Notes: generated from the letters alone by a model not told the origin. 64,000 nucleotides of DNA from Schistosoma mansoni (GCF_000237925.1 NW_017386034.1:186001-250000), one strand, 5' to 3'; positions 48,901-58,721 are shown, numbered from the stretch's first letter. A program made the numbers and translations.

Positions 48901-51900
48901 AGACACTGCCACAGAACCTCTCGGTCTACAGAGTCAAATGCTGCTTTCAAGTCAAGAAAAACTATCATTGTCGGACGCCGATAAGCGTGTCTGTGCTCTA
49001 AAACCTGACGAATGGTGAATATGTGGTCGATACAGCCACGACCAGGTCTGAAGCCAGCCTGATTTTCTCATGTTTGCAGTTCACGAGTCTTAGTTAGGCG
49101 CCCGATAATTATTGAGGTTAGTATTTTGGATGCTATGTTAGTCAGACTAGTCCCTCTATGGTTATCACAGGATGATTTTGGCGTAGGCAGAAACGACGAA
49201 AAGGCAACGACGTGTGTCCCTATCCTTCCGAGTTCTTACGGAGCCATTTAGCCGGACAGCACACAGGCGACTGTTAACGGGGATCCATTCTAGTAGTGCC
49301 TGTTCTGCCCTTGTACTTAGTGCTATGCCTACACCTGCAAGTCCACGAGAACTAGCCAACGGGTCGCCAGATACACGGAGGGTGTATTTCGTTGGCTGTC
49401 CATTTTGGCGAGGTTAGGTCAAGTGAATGACCACACTAGGATCCTGTATGCGTGTTTCGGAGACACAGCATACATCAATGGTACGAGATTCTAGGGTTTT
49501 AGCTAAGGAGGCCTGTTGGCCGATTTGACTTAGGGTACGTACGTTGAAGGCTCCAATGTGTAGTTTGGAGCGAGGTTTTAGTAGACCTGGGACAGTGTTT
49601 CGCTCACTAGAATCGTTGGCCATGGTGACACTTGAGGAGGAAACCGAAAGAGGAAGTTTAGTGTTGAAAGTCAAGGTAGAAGGAATAGTAGGGATTGAAG
49701 GAGATTGATTATGAATACAGTGGTCTTGAGTGCTGTTAGAGGTATGAGGGCAGTTATCACTTCCCGGTCGCCCACACCGTGGAAGGGTTCTTCTAGGGGT
49801 ACCTGAAAAGGAAATTGGGTTAGAAGTGGTCTTAATGACCTGGGAGCGTGACCGCAGTGCCCAAGGGACAACTGCTTGAGGTCGGTCACACACGACCTTT
49901 TTGTGGGTAGTTTTTGTGTTAGCTCCGTTCTCCAAAGGACCTTACCGCCGGAGACGGATATCCGTGGGATAAGGCGAGGTGTGCATTTTTAGGGTCGACC
50001 TTTTCTAACCCCACCCCTCCTTGTGGGAAGGCAGCATCGCTGTCATGCTGGTTGTCTGAAGAAAACACCTTACTACTGTCACACCTCTGTACAGTCAGCA
50101 GTACGACTTCGCCTTCGGACCTTGTGTTTGCTGCTTTTAGTCTCACCGCTCTTCAAACGACCTGCCTGGCATGGTAGGACCTTGAGGAACGATTGTTCCA
50201 GCCAGTATAGCTCGGTTGACTCATCACGATAGGCAAGCCCGACCACCACGTCAAGGTAGCGGCAACGGTCGGGATTTTGCTTTATACCTTTGTATATGAG
50301 GTAGTATTTTCTTATCGGAAAGTTAACGCAATTTTAATTGCGAGATCAGTTGTCAAGAATTTTACTTACTGTTTACTCGGATATTCAATAAACATAACAC
50401 GTCAGCAAACAAACTTGTGAACAGGTATTACTTGGCCATATTGCATCGTTTCTCATTCCATTTACTTTACTAACTGGTATTTATGAAAGTCAAAAACGCG
50501 AGGGTATTTTAGAAACTGAACGTTACTTCCTTTATATTTAGTAAGACGATTTTGAGATGAATAATGTAGAACAGTCCAAATGTGGTTCCAGCTAGTTTAA
50601 CATATAGAACCATACATTAGTGGTTAGAGATTATGACAAGAGTAAAATAGGGGACAAACTCTAAGTCCCTTCACTACAATCCAGTAATCAACCATTGATT
50701 ACCAGCTACAGAGTCAGGGTTAGTAATAGCAACTAATCGTTCTCACCTAATTAAAAAGGCTTCGACCGTTCAGCCGAACGTTGATATGATAACGAGTGTT
50801 TTAGTGATGGGATACACCAAAATGTAAAACGATTAACTGTACTGGCAGTAATCTCACTGACTGATAGGTCTTCATTATAAGGTACTTGAGGATTTATCTT
50901 GAATGAGTAGCTACCAAGTAATAGAATCTGTGACTACCTAATGTGGTGTCTTGCAGTAAAGCTTCATTGTTGTTATCTTCATTTAAGTCAATTGCAGAAC
51001 ACAGAAAAAATACAAAAAATGCTCCGCATAAAACATACCTATTTTTTTAGATTATCGAAATTAACATGTATTCCAAATGTTATCTGGTCTAATAGTAGCA
51101 AAGATAAACGGCTACAACCAAGACTGATAATTTAACTACAATATCTAGTGCCTAAGACATTAATTAGCTCACGAAACAGACATCCGAACCATGCTTGCAT
51201 AGTCGTTGAAAGAAAATTGGGTGTGCGACTGAATGTACTAGTAAGTTAAAATCGCCATGAATGTGCAAAATATTCAATCAAGAAGGTACTTTTCATCAAA
51301 CACGGCAAACTAAGGGTGAAAATGAAGGTCACCATGCAGTGACCTTTGACATCTGCCTATTATAATATAAACCTATGGAGCGGTGGCCTAATGTTCGTGT
51401 TTAGTCTTCAACCTCTAAGTCTTAAGTTCGAAGCCCGCTCCACCTACGTTAGTTTTGGCAACCGGGTAGTATCCTTAGCTATCATGCTGAATAGGGTTCA
51501 TAATCAAGTACCTGAGGAATAAGTTCTAATTTAAAATCCAGTACAAGCCATCTTGTCATGACTATCACAATTATAGTATTTTGGTTACAAACCCAGGTAA
51601 TCTAAGGGGGAACGGTATGTATAAACAATAACGAGTAAGAACGTTATTAGGAACCCCCGCATCCACAGACTATACAAATCAATTGAGTCAAGTTATATTA
51701 CAGAATTGATGGTCATTTTAAGGATAATGGTGACAATACTCGTATCCAGAATATATCTGCAATAATATAATTACTAAACAGGCAATTTTAAATTTAAATA
51801 TATAGTATAAGTACAATTCCCTACTTATTTGACGTATATAGTCTTAAATCTAAACAACGGCATACAAATACAACTACATTACGAAATGAAGGTTTGAGTA

Positions 51901-53103
51901 CTCGGCTTTGGGTTAGATAATATTTATAGGTTACTTATAGGCTAAAAATAGCTTACTTGGATCTGAATCCTCAGGAACAGTCTCATTTCCTCGACGAGGA
52001 GCGGGAGCTTTTTCAGATCCATAATATCCTACTGATACTTTCCCCACTCGCTGGACAGCTTGAACCGGGGTAACAATACCCCGACCGTCAGAACCAAGAC
52101 CCTTACCCGGTTCGTAACCCATCTGCTCCAAAAGTTTCATTCCAATACCTTTCGTGTGCCTTTCCCAAGCTCCGAAACCAGAGGTCGCTGACTTCGCCGC
52201 TGCAGCGGCTGCTGCTACACGTCGACTGGCCCCAACAGATATACTCGCAGGCTTGTCAGGTTTACGATAGATATCTGAATTTGGTGAGTCAGAATCTGAA
52301 TCATGATAAGGATGCAAACTCCTTAGAACAGATTTGTCGTCTTCATCATCCGAAATCTGGTCAGCTTCTTCGTTAGTTTCTTTCGGACCAGAGGAACTAC
52401 CGGCACCTGCCTACAACGACAGAAAAGACTTAGGATCTTCAAAAGCACACCTTTACATAACAAATGAGACTTGCAAATTAGTTGAATAAATGGACGAAAC
52501 AAACATATGACAAATGCATGTTTAACACAGCAACTACGCGCAAAGATAATCGCCAGACCTTCCTTACAACTAAACTACTTGATTATTTTGACAGTCTACA
52601 GGTTTTCTGTTAAAACATTACAGCTAAACAACGGGTATTCCTACTCCAGGTACCTTTACTGCAACCTAATAAATTCATACAACCTCAAATAAGCGAAAAA
52701 TGCGATGCGTAACTAAGCAGAGACGTAACTATTGCAACATTTCAAATAATTGAAACACCTAAGAATTTATTCACAGCATAGGAGTTGAGAACAATGAATC
52801 GTTAGCTTGTCGATGAACCTCATTATTTTTCACCTAGCCTTCCTTAACATAAATATACCCTACCTTCACTCCACCACTGACAAAGGTGATCGGTGCTGAA
52901 TAATTGGCACCCTTACGCTTGAAACCACCTTCACGTCCACCGAAGCCACTTCTTTCAGGCTCTGAATCAGAATCATCTGAGGCGAAAATCCCGTATACTG
53001 TTTGTTTCTTTGATTGTTTCGGGCGTCGCTTTAAAGGATCCATCATGAACGAATATTCCACATCAGACAGACCAAACCTCTCCATCTCTGGTGACGACCC
53101 CAT
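36671..53103 (-). CDS. TFIP11: Tuftelin-interacting protein 11 / Ntr1-type G-patch splicing factor, whole gene span
   Basis: TFIP11 (yeast Ntr1/Spp382) recruits and activates the helicase DHX15/Prp43 through its G-patch to take apart the intron-lariat spliceosome in the nucleus. Seven exons found, all GT-AG: 53103-52864, 52410-51957, 45449-45207, 43992-43753, 42943-42665, 37981-37652, 36994-36671. The last five are in phase 0 and read through without interruption. They give 702 residues; the human protein has 837. The missing piece is the linker after the G-patch (about 150-190 residues), expected in the 6.5 kb intron between exons 2 and 3. Exon 2 ends in phase 1 and the next starts in phase 0, so at least one more exon must exist. 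Introns hold several LINEs. Confidence 0.9.
37652..37981 (-). CDS. TFIP11: TFIP11 exon, C-terminal GCFC part
   Basis: 110 codons in phase 0. Acceptor GATATTTAG and donor CAA/GTAAGT are strong. It reads [20 protein letters not shown] (human NPHQQHMDAFYWVIDWEGM), then [14 protein letters not shown] and [10 protein letters not shown]. It carries a GDHAAAG-type insertion relative to human. Confidence 0.93.
37995..39263. other. TFIP11 intron, gene-free part
   Basis: AT-rich intron sequence without recognisable repeats, ending at the left target duplication of the RTE LINE. Confidence 0.5.
39279..42397 (+). mobile_element. RTE-type LINE, near full length, antisense in a TFIP11 intron
   Basis: About 3.1 kb, bounded by AAAATACGATAATAA at 39264-39278 and AAAATACAATAATAA at 42398-42412, a 15-bp target duplication with one difference. 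Endonuclease part (39540-40013): [37 protein letters not shown] part (40900-41690): [52 protein letters not shown] (FVDD where FADD is usual). C-terminus: [22 protein letters not shown]. It ends in GGCGTAAGTAAGTAA. Several stops (40011-40013, 41381-41383) and frame changes make it inactive. Close kin of the 13.5 kb fragment; SR2-like RTE clade. Confidence 0.9.
42665..42943 (-). CDS. TFIP11: TFIP11 exon, GCFC domain
   Basis: 93 codons in phase 0. It begins [20 protein letters not shown] (human [19 protein letters not shown]) and continues with [21 protein letters not shown] and [12 protein letters not shown]. Acceptor AACTTTTAG, donor CAA/GTTAGT. The next intron towards the 3' end holds the complete RTE LINE. 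Confidence 0.93.
43753..43992 (-). CDS. TFIP11: TFIP11 exon, GCFC domain
   Basis: 80 codons in phase 0. It starts [16 protein letters not shown] and ends [11 protein letters not shown]. The motif [20 protein letters not shown] is diagnostic (human TQWQPRNCDPMVDFLDSW). Acceptor AAATTAG, donor CAG/GTTCGT. Confidence 0.93.
44207..44740 (-). pseudogene. RTE-like LINE, 5' part only
   Basis: The minus strand parallels the 5' part of the 47.8-50.2 kb element. Shared landmarks are GGTCCTATTATGCCAACAGG, the [20 protein letters not shown] stretch (there [20 protein letters not shown]), [12 protein letters not shown] and NYPQTSN. Only the leader and start of the coding region are present. It sits in the intron between TFIP11 exons at 45.2 and 43.99 kb, on the same strand as the gene. 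Confidence 0.7.
45207..45449 (-). CDS. TFIP11: TFIP11 exon, start of GCFC domain
   Basis: 81 codons in phase 0. Acceptor ACTTTCAG, donor AAG/GTGGGT. It encodes [15 protein letters not shown] and ends [12 protein letters not shown], aligned to human SKVLEMVEECERRM and YFKEWDPLK. It joins in frame to the next exon (WNPLK-EPTF; human WDPLKDCTY). Confidence 0.9.
45985..47640 (-). pseudogene. RTE-like LINE, RT to 3' end, decayed
   Basis: Minus-strand pieces read [34 protein letters not shown] and [16 protein letters not shown], matching [33 protein letters not shown] and [11 protein letters not shown] of the neighbouring element. Upstream pieces (47134-46931 and 47258-47061) cover the RT core. 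Many frame breaks. A second, related family rather than a copy of the neighbour. Lies in TFIP11 intron 2. Confidence 0.65.
47790..50240 (-). mobile_element. RTE-like LINE with long open RT, internal deletion
   Basis: From the 5' end (about 50240): leader, ORF start with [20 protein letters not shown], endonuclease start ([29 protein letters not shown]), GVGIALS and VSAYAK to about 49170. There the rest of the endonuclease and the RT N-terminus are missing. The RT resumes at [20 protein letters not shown] and is open from 49065 to 47808 ([38 protein letters not shown]). It is 5'/3' complete in outline but about 0.8-1 kb short. SR3/Perere-3-like by look, not proven. Lies in TFIP11 intron 2, same strand. 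Confidence 0.8.
47808..48968 (-). pseudogene. Reverse transcriptase and C-terminal domain of the RTE-like LINE
   Basis: 386 uninterrupted codons from the first ATG; the frame continues open upstream through HRHAYRRPT to a TGA near 49072. Blocks visible are [34 protein letters not shown] (D in place of the usual G after RQ), [28 protein letters not shown] and FTYLGSLIS. Such a long open frame suggests a younger insertion than its neighbours. Confidence 0.8.
50241..51376. other. TFIP11 intron 2, unassigned part
   Basis: Searched on the minus strand for the missing TFIP11 linker exon (a YKTVEEL-like motif, or a PELxxN helix) without success. No other gene recognised. Confidence 0.45.
51377..51444 (+). 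repeat. tRNA-like sequence (SINE head or tRNA relic)
   Basis: GGAGCGG at 51377-51383 pairs perfectly with CCGCTCC at 51435-51441, followed by ACC. A-box-like TGGCCTAATG and B-box-like AGTTCGAAGCC are present with tRNA-like spacing. The D and T stems do not form properly, so this is not a working tRNA. Probably a tRNA-derived repeat. Confidence 0.4.
51445..51956. other. TFIP11 intron 2, AT-rich part next to the G-patch exon
   Basis: No exon or repeat recognised. Confidence 0.5.
51957..52410 (-). CDS. TFIP11: TFIP11 exon 2, G-patch
   Basis: 454 bases, phase 0 to phase 1. Acceptor CGTTGTAG, donor CCAA/GTAAGC. An acidic stretch ([11 protein letters not shown]) and a Ser/Asp-rich part precede an alanine run. 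The G-patch follows: [38 protein letters not shown], then [10 protein letters not shown]. The G-patch is the helicase-activating segment. Confidence 0.93.
52411..52863 (-). other. TFIP11 intron 1
   Basis: 453 bases with GTAGGG at the donor and TTGTAG at the acceptor. No repeat seen. Confidence 0.85.
52864..53103 (-). CDS. TFIP11: TFIP11 exon 1, N-terminus
   Basis: 80 codons from the ATG at 53103, donor AAG/GTAGGG. It contains [27 protein letters not shown] and [14 protein letters not shown], matching the conserved TFIP11 N-terminal domain (human ATYGVWAERDSDDE and DYSAPVNFISAGLK). No better ATG lies upstream before LINE sequence begins about 60 bases away. Confidence 0.92.
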
Positions 53104-53161
53104 AATTCCAACAAATCCGATGACTTTAAAACGTTGCGCGCGCCAGTTTAGCCTTCAGTAA

Positions 53162-53365
53162 TATGGTTCAAATGGTTCAAATGGTTGTGGACGGAATAGA
53201 AGAAGCTTTCGCTTAACGGGCTTCCGTGTCTAGTAGTAGTGGATCACCAATACCTCCAGGCAATAACCTAGGTATATTAACGATAGTAGGGGAAAAGAAA
53301 AGAATTTGGTAAATCATAGTAATGTTATTCTTAGTCCTTAAGAATAGGTCAAGTTTCCTAAGGAT
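53162..53365 (-). mobile_element. CR1-like LINE 3' end (short 5'-truncated copy)
   Basis: The minus strand from GGAAACTTGACCTATTCTTA to ATTCCGTCCACAACC parallels 33035-33225 of the 29.6 kb LINE with few differences. It ends in the tail repeat CCATTTGAACCATTTGAACC at about 53180-53162. It is only about 200 bases long and stops roughly 60 bases upstream of the TFIP11 start codon. Confidence 0.85.
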
Positions 53366-53790
53366 AGTAGGTCGATGAACCTGTGTTAATCCTGACAGAT
53401 TGCCTTCCAGTGAAGTTCCAGCTTCTTCTTGAAAATGTTCACTGAAGGGGCTGATACCAATTGTTCGGGTAATGCGTTCCAGTCATTGACCAGTCTATGA
53501 GGAAAACGGGGCCCCACCTTTAGATTATTAGATCGCGGTTTGTGAACCTTCTAGCTATGACCTCGGAGATTATTAGTGCTAGAGGGAGCAAAAAGATAAG
53601 ACATATTAACACCCAAATCATAATTAAAGATACGAAATGCCAGTATAAGGTCACCTCACGTCCTACGATAAGACAAGGGGAAAAGGCTTAGACGTTTCAA
53701 ACGCTCATCGTAAGGGAGTTTAGAAAGACCCTTCACCCTTCGATTACATGGTATTCAGTTTCCGTTTAAGTAACTATTGCTAGTGACGTA
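53366..53790 (-). pseudogene. CR1-like LINE, C-terminal part (second subfamily)
   Basis: The minus strand reads LPYDERLKRLSLFPLSYRR, GDLILAFRIFNYDLGVNMSY, KVHKPRSNNLKVGPRFPHRL, VNDWNALPEQLVSAPSVNIF and FKKKLELHWKAICQD, a CR1-like C-terminus with only a couple of stops. The ending (KKKLELHW) differs from the KRKLDLFLRTKD of the 29.6 kb family, so two subfamilies meet here. Confidence 0.8.
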
Positions 53791-54440
53791 GGTCATATGG
53801 TTAGTATTAGTATTGTCTGGTTCAATCTTGTTCTTAATATACCTACGCAAAACGTGGAGTGAAGTGCTAAGTCAAGACATTTCCTCATTTATTCTTCAGT
53901 GTGGAATTTCATTTTAAAACGGTTATTGGGTGAAAAAATCCAGGGATTCTTTTACAAAACAGAAAGCAGACAACTGAGTACATATATACACAAATTGGGT
54001 AAGTAAACTATCTGAAATTATTTTTGATCTGATATGATAAGAACCTGTACAACTCTCAATTAGAAACATGTTTAGAGATACAAGTTGTTGAGTAGGTCAG
54101 CTCTTACATCCTAATCGTCATATAGTATATCTGATAGATAAGATGTCTCGGAGATTTCATGCATTTGCTTGCACGCATGGATTCTAGTGTATTGGCAACT
54201 CGCTATGTCAGAAGATATACAGAGAAAGAGATATGAATGGAGTGGATGGTTAATACATGCTGACATTCACCAAGGGTTTGTGAGATGTCTACCCACAACC
54301 ATATTATTAATGATTTCAAAAGGTTCACCCTGCTAACTGCCTTCAGGACTCTCCGCCTACACAGGAAAATCTTTTCTCAAAAGATCGGGAAAGAGTGATG
54401 GGGAATACCAATAAATAATAAATCGTCTTCAAGGATTTAC
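53791..54440. other. Spacer between LINE remnants
   Basis: Probably decayed LINE or flanking sequence; nothing firm. Confidence 0.4.
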
Positions 54441-55260
54441 TAATCGTAAAAGTAAATGTCAAGTAATGCCAAAAGTATGTAGCCTCTTTATATTATAAGT
54501 CAGACGAAAAACTTTATTCGACATCAATAGACATGAGAAGACCAGGAAAAGCCAGAGGAAAGTCTTACACCAATATAAATGACCTTTGACACTTTTTATG
54601 ACAAAAGCCTCAGTAGTGCCAACTTCATGGGATTCTGACAGGGTGTTTAAGTACTGTTTATTTCTCAGGCTAAAATTAACAGTCTTGTATTTAAAAGGAC
54701 TAAGAGTGAGACCACTGACAACAGGCCATCGTTCAACTAGCGACAAGAACTCATTCATTTCAAGGGGATGTGAAGAGTTAGAAATCGATGTAAACACAGT
54801 GACGTCGTCCGCACACATAAAAAAAACTTGTATGGAAAATCGAAGATCATCCTGAAAAAATGAAATGGGAAAAAACAGCCCCCTATCGCAGACCTTTACC
54901 TAACAAGGACTTTGGACACTTTTCTCTAAGAACATTGTACTGTTCTCTTCCAGAGAGGTAAAGACAGAACCAGTTGCTTATCTAGCTGTCAGTGTTGGCG
55001 CTGACAAACTTGTTTACTAGTAGTGATCTTGGAACAAAGTCAAAGGCAAATGTATAATCCGGAAATGAGCATCGAACATCTTACTCTTTTCCAAGCTGAA
55101 CATGATAATATGGTGCCGAACAACGGCAGTATCTAAGGCACTTCTTTTCCATTCGTTAGCGAACTGGTATGGGTCAGTATGACCTTTTAAATCAGGTTCA
55201 AGTGGGATTGGCAATTGTGTTGACAATGTTTTGAGAAAACGCTAAGTTATTGCCATGAGT
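54441..55260 (-). pseudogene. LINE reverse transcriptase fragment
   Basis: The minus strand reads FDFVPRSLLVNKFVSANTDS, ISNWFCLYLSGREQYNVLRE (both above 54900), then CADDVTVFTSISNSSHPLEM, ERWPVVSGLTLSPFKYK. This is RT block A to the catalytic box (C-ADD where F/Y-ADD is usual) and the following helix. Frames change at least twice. Possibly the upstream part of the 53.4-53.8 kb LINE, with intervening sequence decayed or deleted. Confidence 0.6.
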
Positions 55261-57439
55261 CTAAAATTTGAATTCTTATCGCCAGACACTTCCTTTGGTA
55301 TTGGGACCCTTTATTTCCCTCCACATTTACTGTATGAGATGAAACGAGAAGGATTCGTTAAAGATGCTCATAAATAAATGACAACATCAACACACTTATT
55401 GAAAGACGACGTTTGGTATTTCCTGAGGTCCGAGATATTGTTTCATGAACCCAGGTCTCTGCCTGACGAAGTTGGTGACGGACTGTTAACAGACAGGAAA
55501 GCTCTCTGAGCTAGAGCTTCTATTTCGCCAAGACTATTCGAATTTTTTGGAAATTGGATAGGAGTTGGGAATAAATGTTTCAGTGTGTTTTCTGGATCAT
55601 CGCACAAATTTTTCTACTAGCATGCGGTAAAAATAAGAGAAAGTGAAAGCTAAAATTGAAATTAGTTGCTCGAAGAGTCTTACTGTAATCGTCTCCATTC
55701 CTTTTGTATGTTGAGTGGAATAAATATGATCGAGACTATCATGAATAGTTCGGGGGTCATGCCACCTACCATACTGAACGGAGATCTTATTACACCATAC
55801 AAATCATTGGTTATGGAACTCTGATGGCATGCGACACTAAGTGTATAACCGGGAGTAATGTCTGTGTCTTCTACTACAGAATGTTGGTAGTGAAATATCC
55901 AGATGATATGAGATCTGTGTATCACCACTGTTCAACATTAGGATCCTATGTTTATGTCATTAACACGGAGAACGCTTCTGATGGTCCAGTTATTATCCCG
56001 TTCAAGTCTTCTTGAAGATTCGGGATGTCCGACGGGTCTTGTGTCTACCTTCAAACCATAATACAATCTGCGCATCACAGTTTAGTAATCCAGAATACTG
56101 CCCGAATCGTCGACAACCAACAGGAGGAAGGATTTTGGTATGAAACCTAGTGCTGCTTCGCTCATCATTGTTAATCAGTCAGACTAATCTGAGAAGACTC
56201 TGGTAATTCGTAATATCTTCATTATAGTGTCTCAAGGGGTGATCAGACAGTGTGGATTTTGTATCTTAAGTGGATTTTGTAAAATAGAACCAAACCGCAT
56301 ACAAATTATCAGTCAGACTGATCATATCTCTGCATTGGGGCCGATCGTTGTTTGATAACGGTGAATGTTCGCTTACATTGATTTGAGTTGTCTGATTGAC
56401 TAGGTTTGGCTGAGGACATCTTGTAACTACTTTTTTAAAGCTGACGTATATCCCATCTTACATGGACAATATTGAAAAATTATGAGGTAAATCACATGGC
56501 AGATGAGTCGGTGAAATTTTGAATATTGCATATGCATCTGGAGGATAAACTGTTAGCGCTCATTCGCGTATATATTCTTGTGTCTTTTGCAAGCGTATAT
56601 TGCATGTATGAGTGTATTTATATACTAGTTTTTACCATGTGTTTTTTCTATATATATCTGACTGCCTACATGCCACCGCACATTTTAGTTACTGTTTATG
56701 TATCATGCTTAACATGAAAGGCGTTTAATGAGGTTAGGTAGGCTGTTAAATATTTCTCCAATATGCATATACCGCATCGGTATTTATGATTTGTCTTCCC
56801 ACATATGGATGATTGGAATAAATCCTAGCACTCCGAGTTTATTACCAACTCTGGATTTCGGGCTTAGCCTGGTTACAGCGTATTAAGGCGATTAGTAACT
56901 ACAGTTCATTACCATAACTCACTATCAATCGCCCCACTGTTTGATAAAGTTTTCGACTTCAGCCGTACACGTTGAGATTTCGCTACTCACTTAATAACCT
57001 ATATTTACTTCCTTACTTAGAATATGCTCCGTCTACTCTCCAGGTTTCAGCAAATACAGTCTCATTCTTTCCCATTCACAATTCTGCAACCGTTTACACA
57101 ATATACATGGGTGATCCACTTTAAATTCTGTGTGATACATATAATACCGTTTATTAATGTTCTCTCTCAAAAACGTAGTTGGTAAAACATTTCCACATGC
57201 TTTTTGAAATCAACTTGATATTCACATTGCAATGACCGGTGCTATGTTAAGTCCACATAGGCTAGTCCACCTTCTCGGCAGACAGATTTGTTCACTCTTC
57301 TCAAGCTGCAATTTAACCTTGTCACTTATTCGCTTATTAACTCTGATTGCTTTTATACGTATGTGTTTACGTGTATTGCTTACTTATTATTCACATATCT
57401 GCAACTTATTTTTGTCTTTCAATTTCGGATCACGCCTGA
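55261..57439. other. Stretch without a recognised gene
   Basis: Some frames of about 60-80 codons occur (for example 55824-56015 and 55928-55680), but none has a recognisable motif. Base composition near 55.3-56.2 kb is mixed and suggests old repeats. Confidence 0.4.
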
Positions 57440-57703
57440 TTAACTAAGGTTCGTCCACTCGCCTTCCACACTATGCCTCATTTCATTTTGCTTGTCCCCT
57501 TCGTCTTTGCTTTCTTCATTTCGCTGCTCTGGCTGTCTGTCTGAACCAACAATTGTGTTAAAAAATACGTCTTCGAAACTCATTCTCATATTTGACTTGT
57601 TTAATTCCGTTATTCGCGGACGCGATTTAAGTTGATAACCATGTACCAGAATTAGCAGCATGTATATTTCAATGGCAACGACAATATAACTGTAGTCAGA
57701 CAT
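57440..57703 (-). CDS. Candidate small single-pass membrane protein, unrecognised
   Basis: 87 codons from the ATG at 57703 to TAA. MSDYSYIVVAIEIYMLLILV gives a short N-terminus followed by one hydrophobic helix (about residues 5-24). A basic stretch follows (QLKSRPR), then a strongly polar, acidic tail (QPEQRNEESKDEGDKQNE). The order is that of a small single-pass membrane protein, and the composition is less AT-driven than random frames nearby. I do not recognise the family. It might also be one exon of a larger gene or a chance frame. No clear splice sites or polyadenylation signal support it. Confidence 0.3.
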   Translation of the reverse strand: MSDYSYIVVAIEIYMLLILVHGYQLKSRPRITELNKSNMRMSFEDVFFNTIVGSDRQPEQRNEESKDEGDKQNEMRHSVEGEWTNLS

Positions 57704-58721
57704 CGGGCCACTTAAACCCAAACACTAAATAGCCAGCTATAATATTATGTAAATATCATTGATACTTTTGTGTACGATCGCTTATTCGATGAAACCCTAA
57801 ATGATTTCTTCACGGAGCTAACACATTAGTGGGATGTTCGTGAATAATAATATCGACTAAAATACTTAAGAAGTATCTTAGTAAGAATAACGACCAGTCG
57901 AAGTTCAATGACACAGATTGATTTAGTAAAAGCGAAACGTTTGAAGATTAATATTATGTAACATGAACAGTGAGTGTTGGCTTATTTTGGCATCAAAAGG
58001 TAAAACATAGATAGTTGGAGGCGGAACTTATAATACGACTATGTCCTTTACGTCCGCTCATTTTAAGAACCGGTATAGCCCTCAAAAGGCTAGTCAATAA
58101 GTGGAAGAGTAACTGACTGTTACCACGAAAGGAACCTTGGAGATTGAAGTTTTTTAGGTGTAAATCGACAATTAAGATCATATGAAACGGGGACAAAGGC
58201 CCCAGCAGAGAACACATCAGTCCATAATCATCCACGAATTAAAGAACCAAGGATCTTATACGTATGGTAACCTAATTAGAACAGAAACATATAAGCCGAA
58301 GCTACAGCAGAACCATGACGACAACTTCTTGGAAGTCTGGGAGAAATAAAATTTGCCAGTGTCGGTTCATCATTTGATAATTCTTTGAATCGAATTCTTG
58401 TTGGCTTGAGAATTGTAGGAATTTGACATAAATCTCTTCAAAGTGTTTGATTAAGCAGTATTGCCATTTCTTTGTTCTTTAGTACTGCCTCATATTTTTT
58501 AGCCACGTTTTATGTCCCTCGGTCCTCTTTGTTTGTGCTTTTATTGCTTCACCTTAATCTGGATTGCCCTTTGTCATTTGATTTCTCTGTTGCTTGTCGC
58601 CAAGCCACTGACAATAAGGCCGCATCCGAATAAACTCAAGGTCATGGCGCAATTCCGTTAATGATCGCTGACCTTTGACCGCATGCTGGAAACCTTTGAA
58701 GACGACTGGTTAATACCATCT
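57704..58721. other. Spacer without a recognised gene
   Basis: No gene or repeat recognised. It contains TGACCTTTGACC at 58669-58680, close to a DR1-type nuclear receptor site. Confidence 0.4.
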
